Positions 55,093 through 64,000 of a DNA stretch of 64,000 nt are shown in pieces. The stretch comes from Comamonadaceae bacterium (GTDB taxonomy: Bacteria > Pseudomonadota > Gammaproteobacteria > Burkholderiales > Burkholderiaceae_C), in the NCBI GenBank assembly GCA_947442105.1, contig CANEVH010000010.1:1-64000 (forward strand), given 5' to 3'. The stretch's first letter is position 1. Every line of letters starts with the position of its first letter. The notes under the pieces were generated by a model that was given only the letters and a program-made list of their open reading frames with translations, was not told where the DNA came from and did no database searches. The position numbers and the translations under genes were made by a program.

Positions 55093-55446
55093 ATGCAGCT
55101 ATCCGTAGACAGTCTTGAAACCGCAGCCCTGACCAAGGCGCAACTGGTAGACCTGCTGTTTGAGCAACTGGGCTTGAACAAGCGCGAATCCAAGGACATG
55201 GTCGACGCGTTTTTTGACCTCATCACCGAGCAACTGGTCGCTGGAACCGACGTCAAAATCTCCGGGTTTGGGAATTTTCAAATCCGTACCAAGGCCCCGC
55301 GACCAGGGCGCAACCCACGCACCGGGGAGGCCATCGGTATCCAGGCCCGCCGGGTAGTGACCTTCCACGCCAGCCACAAACTCAAAGGCCAGATCCAAGG
55401 CGACAAGCTGCCAGGCACCGCCATGGAAGCCAGTGACCGCGCCTGA
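55093..55446 (+). CDS. ihfA: Integration host factor subunit alpha
   Basis: DNA-bending HU-family protein, 117 residues, with LTKAQLVDLLFEQLGLNKRESKDMVDAFF, FGNFQIRTKAPRPGRNPRTGEAI (beta-arm with the intercalating proline) and VTFHASHKLK. It has an N-terminal extension and a short tail beyond the canonical 99 residues. The pheST-ihfA-merR order matches many proteobacteria. Confidence 0.96.
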   Translation: MQLSVDSLETAALTKAQLVDLLFEQLGLNKRESKDMVDAFFDLITEQLVAGTDVKISGFGNFQIRTKAPRPGRNPRTGEAIGIQARRVVTFHASHKLKGQIQGDKLPGTAMEASDRA

Positions 55447-55527
55447 CAGCCACGGAAAAAGCCCGCATTGCAACTTGCATCCACTTAGAGTAGCCTCTGC
55501 ACTCTTTTGTCTATCGCCTTGATTTCA

Positions 55528-55986
55528 ATGGAGAAAGTTTCCCCATCCATCCCTGCCAAGCGCTACTTCACCATCGGTGAGGTGGGGGAGTTGTGCGGCG
55601 TAAAGCCCCATGTTTTGCGCTATTGGGAGCAAGAATTCACCCAGTTGCGCCCCATGAAGCGGCGCGGGAACCGGCGCTACTACCAGCACCACGAAGTGCT
55701 CATGATCCGGCGCATCCGCGATTTGCTGTACGACCAAGGTTTCACCATCAGCGGTGCGCGCAACAAAATCCAAGAACTCATGGAGCATGAGCGGGATAGA
55801 AAGCGCAATGGTGAGAGTTTGCTCGACGGTGTGGAAAGCCTGATTGAGCCTACCGGCGCCGAGACCGGTGCTGCCACCGAAGATCACGTTGCGCACCCCA
55901 GCGCCATGTCTGGAAGCGCCCAGAGCTGGTCTGCCTTGCGCCATGAACTCCTGGCGATCAAGGCATTGCTTGACGGTGACGACTAA
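55528..55986 (+). CDS. MerR family transcriptional regulator
   Basis: 152 residues from ATG 55528 (MEKVSPSIPAKRYFTIGEVGELCGVKPHVLRYWEQEF). The N-terminal MerR winged helix-turn-helix is clear (about 14-80, including RRGNRRYYQHHEVLMIRRIRDLLYDQGFTI). The C-terminal half has no cysteine-rich effector site and ends with an Ala/Leu helix, so the signal is unknown. It is the standard neighbour downstream of ihfA and may be on the same transcript. The track start at TTG 55507 is less likely. Confidence 0.93.
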   Translation: MEKVSPSIPAKRYFTIGEVGELCGVKPHVLRYWEQEFTQLRPMKRRGNRRYYQHHEVLMIRRIRDLLYDQGFTISGARNKIQELMEHERDRKRNGESLLDGVESLIEPTGAETGAATEDHVAHPSAMSGSAQSWSALRHELLAIKALLDGDD

Positions 55987-56046
55987 CGCAAAGGCTATAG
56001 ATGGGGACAGTTGGGCAGCCTGGCGGGTTATAATTTCAAGCTGATT

Positions 56047-56123
56047 CGGTGTGTGGCGCAGCCTGGTAGCGCACTTGCATGGGGTGCAAGGGGTCGAAGG
56101 TTCGAATCCTTTCACACCGACCA
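56047..56123 (+). tRNA. tRNA-Pro (GGG anticodon)
   Basis: A 77-nt cloverleaf with encoded CCA: acceptor CGGTGTG / CACACCG, D-arm GCGCAGCCTGGTAGCGC, anticodon stem CTTGC / GCAAG with loop ATGGGGT (anticodon GGG, reads CCC/CCU), and T-arm GGTTCGAATCC. It lies after the ihfA-merR genes. Its 3' end is a likely integration site, because a truncated phage-type integrase follows. Confidence 0.97.
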
Positions 56124-56133
56124 TTAGACAGTT

Positions 56134-56171
56134 AAAAAGGCCTCTGAGTAGCGATACCCAGAGGCCTTTTT
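56134..56171 (+). terminator. Intrinsic terminator after tRNA-Pro
   Basis: GGCCTCTG (56139-56146) pairs with CAGAGGCC (56159-56166), flanked by A5 and T5, a nearly symmetrical stem that can end transcription in both directions. Confidence 0.9.
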
Positions 56172-56304
56172 GATTTGCAAATCAAGGGCTTGGCCTCTAG
56201 AAACCGATAGTGGGCGCTATTGACTGCCAGCCCAAAACCGGGTAACGAACCAGTGTAAACGGGATTTATTGGCAGTTGTTCCCCGGTTCTCACTGGAGAA
56301 CCCC

Positions 56305-56655
56305 ATGCTCACCGATGCCGATTGCCGAAACGCTCTATGCCCGCCGGACAAAAAACGGGCACGTCTTACCGACACCGAGGGCCTGTATCTTGAGGTAAGT
56401 CCCGCCGGATCGAAGCGGTGGTTCTGGAAAACCTATGCTGACGGCAAGGACGGGAGGCCGGCGCTGGGTAGCTACCCTGCCGTTGCCCTGAAGGCTGCAC
56501 GCGCGGCACGCACTGCGGCCAAGACGCAAAAGGCGGCAGGCACCAACCCCGTACAAGCGCGCAAGGTGGCCAAGCTAAAGGCCGCTACCCGGCGCAGACC
56601 GTCTGGAAAACTTGAGCTTTGGCCCATATCTGCGGAAGACATTCATGCCGCCTAA
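56305..56655 (+). pseudogene. Truncated P4-type tyrosine integrase
   Basis: 116 residues from ATG 56305, preceded by GGAG. The sequence LTDTEGLYLEVSPAGSKRWFWKTYADGKDGRPALGSYPAV is the Arm-DNA-binding (DUF4102) N-terminal domain of P4/CP4-type integrases. Full proteins are near 400 residues; this one stops soon after the Arm domain, and the catalytic core with its Arg-His-Arg-Tyr residues is absent. It is a remnant of a mobile element inserted at tRNA-Pro. I saw no matching copy of the tRNA 3' end downstream. Confidence 0.85.
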
Positions 56656-56997
56656 CGCGCTCGCCTGCCTAGCTAAGCGCCAAAGTTCAACGGGCTACAT
56701 ATCGTCATCTCCCTATTCTGCACAGCGCTGGCGACCGCGCATCCACCCGTACCTGTAAGTTGCGCAAGCGCATGGGCTCGGAGCCTGGCATCTTGAATGG
56801 TGAGTGCGTAAATCTGTTTCGCAAAACGGCTACTTCTCTGGCGTAGAACTGCCGCGAGATGCCCGACAGACTAAAAAACGGGCTGTAGACTCCCAGAAAC
56901 AGTGCCAGTTAGAGCAATGCAAGCCTAGATCGTCTGTTCCCATGAATCGACAACTGGCAGGCTGGGCGATGGCAAGGGCATACAAGAAGGGATTCAC
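56656..56997. other. Degraded stretch between integrase remnant and helicase
   Basis: No convincing gene is present in these 342 bases, which lie in the island's left arm. A 65-codon frame starts at GTG 56804 and overlaps the helicase start by 4 bases (TTGA), described separately. The remainder shows frequent stops in all frames and resembles decayed coding DNA. Confidence 0.5.
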
Positions 56998-57001
56998 TTG
57001 A
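56804..57001 (+). CDS. Possible small ORF upstream of helicase
   Basis: A 65-residue basic frame from GTG 56804 (MRKSVSQNGYFSG) ending at TGA 56999-57001, whose last bases overlap the TTG start of the helicase. Such an overlap would couple translation. I recognise no family, and the composition is unremarkable (Lys/Arg/Gln-rich). It may equally be an accidental frame in decayed DNA. Confidence 0.25.
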   Translation: MRKSVSQNGYFSGVELPRDARQTKKRAVDSQKQCQLEQCKPRSSVPMNRQLAGWAMARAYKKGFT

Positions 57002-60000
57002 AATCAGGTATCAGAGACAACAGGACCAGGGGCAAAGTCGCAGAATTCCTGAAAGAAAAAGCCATCAGTGGCAGCCGCCTTTCAGTCGTGTCTGCCTACT
57101 TCACCATTTATGCCTACGAAGCCCTGAGCGATCAGCTTGACGGTATCGAATCCCTCCAGTTCCTGTTTGGCGAGCCCAAATTCATTCAGACGCTAGACCC
57201 TGAGAAGACCGACAAAAAGGCTTTCAAGATTGAAGACGAGGGGTTGGAGCTTGCCAACCGTCTTCAACAAAAAGATGTAGCGCGCCGCTGCGCTGAGTGG
57301 ATCGCCAGCAAGGTTGAAATCCGCTCCATCCGCGAATCCAACCTACTGCACGGCAAGCTGTATCACATTGACGACGGTCGGCGCGAACACGCCCTCATGG
57401 GCAGTTCCAACTTCACGCAGCGCGGCTTGGGGTTATCCGCCGCACCGAACATCGAGCTGAACATGGTGGTCGACAGCGACCGTGATCGCACTGACTTGAA
57501 AGCCTGGTTTGATGAATTGTGGTCAGACACCGCACAGGTCGAAGATGTCAAAGCCAAGGTGCTGGAATACCTGGCCCAGCTCTATGTAGACCATTCCCCG
57601 GAGTTCACCTACTTCAAGACCCTGTTCCACGTCTTTGAAAAGTTCCTGTCCGGCCAGCAGGAACAAGCTCAGTTCTTTGACAACACGGCAATTACCGATA
57701 CCGAAATTTGGAAAACACTTTTTGAATTTCAAAAAGATGGCGTCAAGGGTGCAGTACAAAAAATCAACACACACAACGGCTGCATCCTGGCCGACAGCGT
57801 AGGCTTGGGTAAGACCTATTCCGCGCTGGCTGTCATCAAATACTTTGAGCTGCGCAACCACCGCGTGCTGGTGCTGTGCCCCAAAAAATTGCGCGAGAAC
57901 TGGACGGTTTACCTCGGTAGCAACATGACCGAACTGAACCCTTTCGTGCGGGACAAGTTCAGCTACATGGTGTTGTCCCATACCGACCTTTCCCGTGACG
58001 CTGGCAAGGCCGGCGACGTTGACCTTGCCGCCATCAACTGGGGCAATTTCGATTTGGTAGTGATTGACGAATCGCACAACTTCCGCAACAACGTCAAAGG
58101 CAAACGCGACGAAGAAGGCAACATCATCAAGCACAGCCGTTATGAACGCCTGATGCAAGACATCATCCAGGCCGGGGTCAAAACCAAGGTCATGCTGCTA
58201 TCGGCCACGCCAGTCAACAATGACTTGAAAGACTTGCGCAACCAGCTCTATCTGGTGTCTGAAGGGCGCGATCATGCCCTGATGCCCACTACCGGCATTG
58301 CCAGCATCAAGCACACGCTGGAAACCGCGCAAAAGACTTTTTCTGAATGGGCCAAACGCCCTGGAGATAGGGACCCCAAAGACCTGATGGATGGGCTGCC
58401 TGCTGGCTTTTTCACTTTGCTGGACGAGTTAACCATCGCCCGCTCCCGCAAGCACATACAAAAGTACTACCGCGCCTCGATGGCGCAGATTGGCAAATTT
58501 CCCAAACGGGCTAAACCGATTTCGATGTATTCAGAAATCGACAGCAAGGGCCGTTTCCCCACCTACGATAAGTTGAACGAAGAGATTGAAAAGTACCAGC
58601 TCGCCCTCTTCAAGCCTTCCATCTATGTGCTGCCTCAATTCAAAGATCAGTACCAGGGCGAAACCAATGTGCGCAATTTCAGCCAAGAGAACCGCGAGAA
58701 GTTTTTGATCGGCATGATGAAGGTGAACTTTTTGAAGCGGCTGGAAAGCTCGGTCAAATCGTTCGCCATCACCATGGAACGCACTGTCAACAAAATTGAA
58801 GACTTGGAAGAACGCCTGAAAAGCTACCAAAAGCTGCGTGATGGCAAAGCGCAGGACTTGCAAGCCACACTGTTCTTGATGGAGGCGGAAGAAGACGAAG
58901 AATTACGTGAAGCTTTTGAGGTGGGCACCCTCAAATATCGGCTGGAACACATGCGTGTGGACGACTGGCTGACCGACTTGGCCACCGACAAACGCCAGCT
59001 TGCCATGCTTGCCGCAAGCGCCAGTGGTGTTACGCCAGAACGTGATGCCAAGCTGACTGAACTAAAAGCCATCATTAAAGACAAGGTCACAACGCCCACT
59101 ACCAACAACCGGGGTGAGCCCAACCGCAAGATCATTGTTTTTTGCGCCTTTGCAGACACCGCCGCCTATTTGTACGAGCAACTGGAGCCATGGGCCAGCG
59201 CCACCTTGCGCACTCACATAGCGCTGGTGTCTGGCGGTGCCCGCCCCAACCGTTCGACGTTTGGCAATGCGGAATTCAACCAAATACTGACCAACTTTGC
59301 CCCACGCGCCAAGCAGCGCGCCAAGATGTCCAGGATGCCACAGGACGGTGAGATTGACATACTGATCGCCACAGACTGCATCTCTGAGGGCCAGAACCTG
59401 CAAGACTGCGACCTGCTGGTCAACTACGACATCCACTGGAACCCGGTGCGCATCATTCAGCGCTTCGGCCGTATTGACCGTATTGGCAGCCCTAACGACA
59501 CCATTCAGCTCGTCAACTTCTGGCCAACGCCAGACCTGAACAAATACATCAACCTTAAAAATCGGGTTGAGGCGCGCATGGCGCTGGTGGACATATCTGC
59601 CACCAACGAAGACAACGTGCTGAGCAACGCAGAACTGGAAGAGCTGATTCAACAAGACCTGAAGTACCGCGACAAGCAGCTCATGCGCCTGAAAGATGAG
59701 GTGCTGGACCTGGAAGACTTCAACGAATCTGTCGCGCTGAACGAGTTCAGCCTCGACGACTTCCGCATGGACCTGAGCAACTATGTGGAAGCCAACCGCG
59801 CCAAATTGCAGGATGCTCCCTTTGGCCTGTATGGCGTGGTGCCCACCAGCACCCAACACGCCACGGTGAAGCCCGGCGTCATTTACTGCCTGCGCCAGCA
59901 ACACCATGCCCCAACCGGTAACACTGGAACAGATGCAAGCGCCCAAGCAGTCAACCCTCTGAGCCCTTACTTTTTGGTCTACATCCATGCCGACGGCGCC

Positions 60001-60321
60001 GTGCGCTACAACTTTGCAGCCCCCAAGCAAGTGCTTGAAATTTTCCGCGCCCTGTGCCAGGGCAAGACCGAACCCTATGCCGACCTGTGCAAACTGTTTG
60101 ACGAGCAAACCCGCCACGGGCAAGACATGGGCGCGTATTCCGCGCTGCTGGACAAAACCGTAGCGGCCATCGTGGCCCAGTTCACCCGGAAAAACGCCGC
60201 CAACCTGTTCACGGGCCGGGGCGGCAAACTCTTGGATGCGGCTAAGGCAGTGCAAAGCAACAACGGCTTTGAGCTCATCACCTGGCTGGTCATTCAGCCA
60301 CCAACGGCAAGCACCACATGA
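56998..60321 (+). CDS. PLD-nuclease/SNF2-type helicase fusion (defence-associated)
   Basis: 1107 residues from TTG 56998, with AAGAAGGGA about six bases upstream. The N-terminal 200 residues form a phospholipase-D-like nuclease domain with one HKD-type motif (HGKLYHIDD at 118-126, then GSSNFTQRG). The helicase has Walker A ADSVGLGKT (265-273), DESH at 357-360, LLSATPVNNDLKDL, and C-terminal motifs DILIATDCISEGQNLQDCDLL and IIQRFGRIDRIGS. The C-terminal 250 residues match nothing I know. Such fusions act in restriction or phage defence. The stop overlaps the methyltransferase start (ATGA), so both are surely co-translated. Confidence 0.85.
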   Translation: MKSGIRDNRTRGKVAEFLKEKAISGSRLSVVSAYFTIYAYEALSDQLDGIESLQFLFGEPKFIQTLDPEKTDKKAFKIEDEGLELANRLQQKDVARRCAEWIASKVEIRSIRESNLLHGKLYHIDDGRREHALMGSSNFTQRGLGLSAAPNIELNMVVDSDRDRTDLKAWFDELWSDTAQVEDVKAKVLEYLAQLYVDHSPEFTYFKTLFHVFEKFLSGQQEQAQFFDNTAITDTEIWKTLFEFQKDGVKGAVQKINTHNGCILADSVGLGKTYSALAVIKYFELRNHRVLVLCPKKLRENWTVYLGSNMTELNPFVRDKFSYMVLSHTDLSRDAGKAGDVDLAAINWGNFDLVVIDESHNFRNNVKGKRDEEGNIIKHSRYERLMQDIIQAGVKTKVMLLSATPVNNDLKDLRNQLYLVSEGRDHALMPTTGIASIKHTLETAQKTFSEWAKRPGDRDPKDLMDGLPAGFFTLLDELTIARSRKHIQKYYRASMAQIGKFPKRAKPISMYSEIDSKGRFPTYDKLNEEIEKYQLALFKPSIYVLPQFKDQYQGETNVRNFSQENREKFLIGMMKVNFLKRLESSVKSFAITMERTVNKIEDLEERLKSYQKLRDGKAQDLQATLFLMEAEEDEELREAFEVGTLKYRLEHMRVDDWLTDLATDKRQLAMLAASASGVTPERDAKLTELKAIIKDKVTTPTTNNRGEPNRKIIVFCAFADTAAYLYEQLEPWASATLRTHIALVSGGARPNRSTFGNAEFNQILTNFAPRAKQRAKMSRMPQDGEIDILIATDCISEGQNLQDCDLLVNYDIHWNPVRIIQRFGRIDRIGSPNDTIQLVNFWPTPDLNKYINLKNRVEARMALVDISATNEDNVLSNAELEELIQQDLKYRDKQLMRLKDEVLDLEDFNESVALNEFSLDDFRMDLSNYVEANRAKLQDAPFGLYGVVPTSTQHATVKPGVIYCLRQQHHAPTGNTGTDASAQAVNPLSPYFLVYIHADGAVRYNFAAPKQVLEIFRALCQGKTEPYADLCKLFDEQTRHGQDMGAYSALLDKTVAAIVAQFTRKNAANLFTGRGGKLLDAAKAVQSNNGFELITWLVIQPPTASTT

Positions 60322-63300
60322 GCAACCTCAAGCTACGTGCCGAACTAAACACCGCGCTACTGAACTTAGCCACCGGCGATCTGCGCACCAGCGCCACCGC
60401 TTTGCTTGGCAAACTTGGGTACGCCAGCCACAAAACACTGGACCTGCCCACCCAACCAGCCGCGTTTTCCAATGAAATTGAAAGCCTGCTGGGTGGCAGC
60501 AAGCAACTCAACCCCGCACATTCCAGCCTGGCCGATTGGCAAAGCGCGGCTTTCTTGTTTCAGCTCACCAATGACGAACTGCCCGCCCTAGCTGCTGGGC
60601 AAGCCAGCCTGCTGCTCGAAACCGGCGGCGTGCAATCCTGGCAGGTGGAAAGCTTTGTTTTCTTGGCCATCGATTTGAAACCTGGCTCTTGGTCACGCAC
60701 GCGCTTGGCCGCGCTCACGCGCGAGGTCAATCGCTTGTTCCCCATGCCTGCCATCTTGCTGTTTCGCCACCCGCTCGAAGATGGCACGCCGCTGTTGTCG
60801 GTCTCGGTCATCCACCGCCGCGCCAACAAGCGCGACGCGTCGCAAGACGTGATTGAAGGCAAAGTCTCCCTCATCAAAGACATTGACCTGCGCGCCCCCC
60901 ACGCCGCTCACCTTCGCATTCTGGAAAGCATGGCTTTGACCGAGGTGGATGCCAAGTACGTGCCCTCCAGTTTCGACAAACTCTATGACGCCTGGCTCAA
61001 AGTGCTAGACGTCAAGGCACTGAACGACCGCTTTTACAAAGACCTGGCCGAGTGGTACTACTGGGCCATCCTGGACCGTACGGGTGTGGTGTTCCCCAAA
61101 GGCCAGCCGCTGGAAAAATCAGACGATCCAACGACTAACAATCGCCCCACCGTCGCCCTTATCCGCCTGCTCACCAGGCTCATCTTTGTCTGGTTTCTCA
61201 AGGAAAAGCATCTAGTGCCCGCCGCCCTGTTTGACGAAAAGGCGTTGGCAGGGCTGCTGAACACACCGCCCCACCAGCACGGCGCCCGAGGCAACTACTA
61301 CAAAGCCATTCTGCAAAACCTGTTTTTTGCCACACTGAACACCGAAACGGCAGACGAAGACGAAGACGGCAACAAACAGCGCGTGTGGCGCGCCACTGCA
61401 GGCCCCAAGCGGATGGACAAGTACTTGATCCACACCGCCTACCGTTACAAGAGCGATTTCAAAGACCCGGACGCCGCACTGGCCCTGTTCCGCAAAGTAC
61501 CGTTTTTGAACGGTGGCCTATTCGAGTGCCTGGACAAGCTGGTCACACCCGAAGACATAAACCGTGACCACGCCTTGGCTGCGCTGGTGGTGACGGAAGG
61601 CAAACAAACCGTGCTGCGCGTGGACGGCTTCTCGGAGCGGCCCGAGAACCCTATGCACATCCCCAACGAACTGTTCTTTGGCGATGGTGCTGCCGAGGTA
61701 GACCTGAACGACGTGTTCGGCACCAAAAACCGCAAGTACAAACCGCGCGGCCTGCTCAAGATATTTGACAGCTACAAGTTCACCATCGAAGAAAACACCC
61801 CGGTAGAAGAAGAAGTGGCGCTAGACCCCGAGCTGCTAGGCAAGGTATTTGAAAACCTGCTGGCCAGCTACAACCCCGACACCAAAACCACCGCACGCAA
61901 GAAAAGCGGCTCCTTCTACACCCCGCGTGAGGTGGTGGACTACATGGTGGACGAAGCCCTGGTTTGTTACCTGGAGCGGCCTCTAGCCCCAGCAGTGCCG
62001 GTGCGGCACCCTGCCGCCCGCTTTGTTGTGAACGGCTTGCTGGATTTGGACAACGGCCCTGGCGATTTGGCGCTGGACGCATTTGCAGCCAATCCGGTAC
62101 CAGGCGGCCACCTCGTTGGTGGGCCAGACGACCCCTTGCGCGAGCGCCTGCGCCGCCTGCTGAGCTACCGCCACACCGGCCACGACTTCACCGCCGCGGA
62201 AACCCACACCCTTATTGCCGCCATAGAGCGCCTGCGCGTGCTAGACCCAGCCTGCGGCTCGGGTGCCTTCCCCATGGGCATGCTGCAAAAACTGGTGGCC
62301 GTGCTGCGCAAGCTAGACCCGGACAACGCGCTCTGGAAAGCCCAAAACCGCGCACCCCTGGTCGAGCAGCTGGCCAGCGCCAAAAAGCTGCGTGACCCCA
62401 CCCTGCGCGACGAACACACCACGGCCGCCCTGGCCGCGCTGGACAAATTTGAGGCTGACTTTGCCGACCCTGACTATGCGGACTACGCCCGCAAGCTCTA
62501 CCTGATTGAAAAGTGCCTGTACGGCGTGGACATTCAGCCCATCGCCGTGCAGATAGCCAAGCTGCGCTTTTTTATTAGTTTGGTGGTGGAGCAAAAGTTG
62601 GGGACTGACCATCAGCGCCTGACACCGCTGCCCAACCTTGAAACCAAAATCGTCGCCGCCAACACCCTGCTGCCGATTCCGCGCGGCGGCGGTGGGCAGC
62701 AAGACCTGCTGGCCAACCCGGATGTGGCCGACAAAGAAGCCGAGCTGCGCGACGCCAACGCCAGCCACTTTGCCGCCAAGCGCTTTGCAGACAAGCGCAA
62801 ACGCAAAGAAAAAATATTGCGCCTGCGTGATGAGCTGGCCAAGCTGCTCAAAGCCGAATTGACCCTCAAACCTGGCGACGCCGAGCGCATGACCGCCTGG
62901 GACCCGTTTGACCAAAACCGCCACGCCGATTTCTTTGACCCCGAGTGGATGTTTGGTTTTCGTAGCGGTTTTGACATCGTCATTGGCAACCCGCCCTATG
63001 TCAAAGGCGCGAGCATTACCAAAGAGAAACCTGCACTCAAACCGCATTACGAGTGCTACACCGGCGATGCAGACTTGTATGTGTATTTTTACGAGCGCTC
63101 ACTTCAGTTGCTCAATCCACACGGCTGCCTGAGTTTCATCACCAGCAACAAATGGTTCCGCGCCAAATACGGCACCGCCCTGCGCGAATACATGGTCACG
63201 CACACCGAACTGCGCCAGATCATCGACTTTGGCGACGAAGCCGTGTTTGACGCGCTGGCGTACCCCACCATCGTCATTGCGACCAAGCGCGATAAGGCGA

Positions 63301-64000
63301 TACCGCAGAGCGATGTGGAGAACGATGTGTCGGTGCTGAACTGGGACAGCAACAACATTAACTACCGCGTAAGCGATTTCCCCGATGTGTTTGCTGCAGA
63401 ACGTTTTGGCGTGCCCCAGCGGGACCTCAAGCGTGATGGCTGGCAGTTGGAGCCACCCACTAAACGCCTATTGTTAGCCCGCATTCGCAAAGCCGGTCAG
63501 CCGCTTGGCGAATACTGCAAGGGGCGGTTCTATCGCGGCGTGTTGACCGGGTTGAATGAGGCATTTGTCCTCACCCGCGAGCAGTGTGATGCACTGGTGG
63601 CCCAAGATCCAAAGTCTGCGGATCTCATTCACCCATTTTTACGCGGGCGGGATGTCAAGCGTTGGAATGTGGAGTCGCAAGACTTGTGGCTGATCTTCAC
63701 CCGACGTGGCATTGACATTGACAGCTACCCAGCCATCAAAGCCCATTTGCAAGCGTTTCGCAAACAGCTTGAACCCAAACCGGATGCTTGGGATGACAAG
63801 ACGCAAGGGGCGTGGCCTGGCCGGAAAGCGGGGTCCTATGAGTGGTTTCACATTCAGGACAACATTGCGTATTGGGAAGAATTCCTGCTGCCCAAGATCA
63901 TCATTCCGGCAATTGCTGCAACACCCATGGCGGCGGTTGACCAGACCGGCTATTTCAGCAACAACAAAAGCACGATTTTTCTTCCGCCTTCCACGGCACT
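60318..64000 (+). CDS. Eco57I-class adenine DNA methyltransferase (partial)
   Basis: A very large protein, at least 1227 residues, running off the right edge. It is missing from the ORF track for that reason. Start ATG 60318 overlaps the helicase stop. The first 500 residues are an all-purpose N-terminal region of unknown function (with SVSVIHRRANKRDASQDVIEG near 165-185). From about 530 come SGSFYTPREVVDYM, the SAM motif DPACGSG at 643-649 and catalytic NPPY at 891-894, the order of gamma-class N6-adenine enzymes. The following GRFYRGVLTGLNEAFVL and IHPFLRGRDVKRW regions resemble TaqI/Eco57I-type target-recognition parts. No nuclease motif is evident. Confidence 0.88.
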   Translation, partial: MSNLKLRAELNTALLNLATGDLRTSATALLGKLGYASHKTLDLPTQPAAFSNEIESLLGGSKQLNPAHSSLADWQSAAFLFQLTNDELPALAAGQASLLLETGGVQSWQVESFVFLAIDLKPGSWSRTRLAALTREVNRLFPMPAILLFRHPLEDGTPLLSVSVIHRRANKRDASQDVIEGKVSLIKDIDLRAPHAAHLRILESMALTEVDAKYVPSSFDKLYDAWLKVLDVKALNDRFYKDLAEWYYWAILDRTGVVFPKGQPLEKSDDPTTNNRPTVALIRLLTRLIFVWFLKEKHLVPAALFDEKALAGLLNTPPHQHGARGNYYKAILQNLFFATLNTETADEDEDGNKQRVWRATAGPKRMDKYLIHTAYRYKSDFKDPDAALALFRKVPFLNGGLFECLDKLVTPEDINRDHALAALVVTEGKQTVLRVDGFSERPENPMHIPNELFFGDGAAEVDLNDVFGTKNRKYKPRGLLKIFDSYKFTIEENTPVEEEVALDPELLGKVFENLLASYNPDTKTTARKKSGSFYTPREVVDYMVDEALVCYLERPLAPAVPVRHPAARFVVNGLLDLDNGPGDLALDAFAANPVPGGHLVGGPDDPLRERLRRLLSYRHTGHDFTAAETHTLIAAIERLRVLDPACGSGAFPMGMLQKLVAVLRKLDPDNALWKAQNRAPLVEQLASAKKLRDPTLRDEHTTAALAALDKFEADFADPDYADYARKLYLIEKCLYGVDIQPIAVQIAKLRFFISLVVEQKLGTDHQRLTPLPNLETKIVAANTLLPIPRGGGGQQDLLANPDVADKEAELRDANASHFAAKRFADKRKRKEKILRLRDELAKLLKAELTLKPGDAERMTAWDPFDQNRHADFFDPEWMFGFRSGFDIVIGNPPYVKGASITKEKPALKPHYECYTGDADLYVYFYERSLQLLNPHGCLSFITSNKWFRAKYGTALREYMVTHTELRQIIDFGDEAVFDALAYPTIVIATKRDKAIPQSDVENDVSVLNWDSNNINYRVSDFPDVFAAERFGVPQRDLKRDGWQLEPPTKRLLLARIRKAGQPLGEYCKGRFYRGVLTGLNEAFVLTREQCDALVAQDPKSADLIHPFLRGRDVKRWNVESQDLWLIFTRRGIDIDSYPAIKAHLQAFRKQLEPKPDAWDDKTQGAWPGRKAGSYEWFHIQDNIAYWEEFLLPKIIIPAIAATPMAAVDQTGYFSNNKSTIFLPPSTA

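Noticed and set aside
56643-56700. Integron attC-like site (GCCTAACG)
   Set aside because: Only one short core-like half site is present; no matching partner or integron integrase was seen.
56998-64000. Assignment as class 1 DISARM
   Set aside because: The drmD-drmMI order is suggestive, but the N-terminal PLD domain in the helicase does not fit drmD as I know it, and drmA, drmB and drmC are not visible; I left it as an open possibility.

Overview
The window is a piece of a GC-rich betaproteobacterial chromosome, most likely Burkholderiales and probably Comamonadaceae. The grounds are the conserved blocks nusA-infB-rbfA-truB, thrS-infC-rpmI-rplT-pheST-ihfA-merR-tRNA-Pro and smpB/ratA/rnfH, the protein sequences themselves, and GC-rich palindromic repeats of a kind I recall from that family. 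The taxonomic call is an inference; no database was searched.

Layout. Positions 1-6.3 kb hold translation genes (end of nusA, infB, rbfA, truB, typA/bipA). Then come a 3-hydroxyisobutyryl-CoA hydrolase-like gene, smpB divergent from ratA-rnfH, and a branched-chain amino acid type ABC operon livHMGF (9.1-12.8 kb) without its binding protein. From 12.8 to 21.7 kb are single genes (EamA exporter, ferredoxin-type reductase, SDR protein, PAP2 phosphatase, glycine-zipper protein) and an RND efflux pair. From 22.1 to 31.9 kb, on the minus strand, lies a methylated-amine catabolic operon: an MttB-family methyltransferase, a dimethylglycine/sarcosine dehydrogenase-like protein, and soxB-soxD-soxA-soxG, with a 518-bp repeat-filled spacer splitting soxB from soxDAG. 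After a SWIB-domain gene, rraA and a DMT transporter comes a plus-strand polyamine cluster (34.2-46.4 kb): agmatinase, gamma-glutamylputrescine oxidase and synthetase homologues, putrescine aminotransferase, a potFGHI-type importer, gabT and a type III glutamine-synthetase-like gene. Together these could import putrescine, or make it from agmatine, and pass it through GABA to succinate. aceA follows with a striking twin-palindrome operator, then the translation block to ihfA, a MerR regulator and tRNA-Pro.

The right end (from 56.1 kb) looks like a genomic island at tRNA-Pro(GGG): a truncated P4-type integrase, a degraded stretch, then a translationally coupled pair made of a PLD-nuclease/SNF2-type helicase fusion and a very large Eco57I-class adenine methyltransferase that runs off the window. 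This is a probable phage-defence or restriction-modification locus that I cannot match with confidence to a named system, and it is the best candidate for something undescribed.

A second recurring signal is a dispersed, imperfectly palindromic element of about 41 bp (six copies, arms AACTTTCATG / CATGAAAGTT). It sits at gene 3' ends, and three copies overlap the stop codon of the neighbouring gene.
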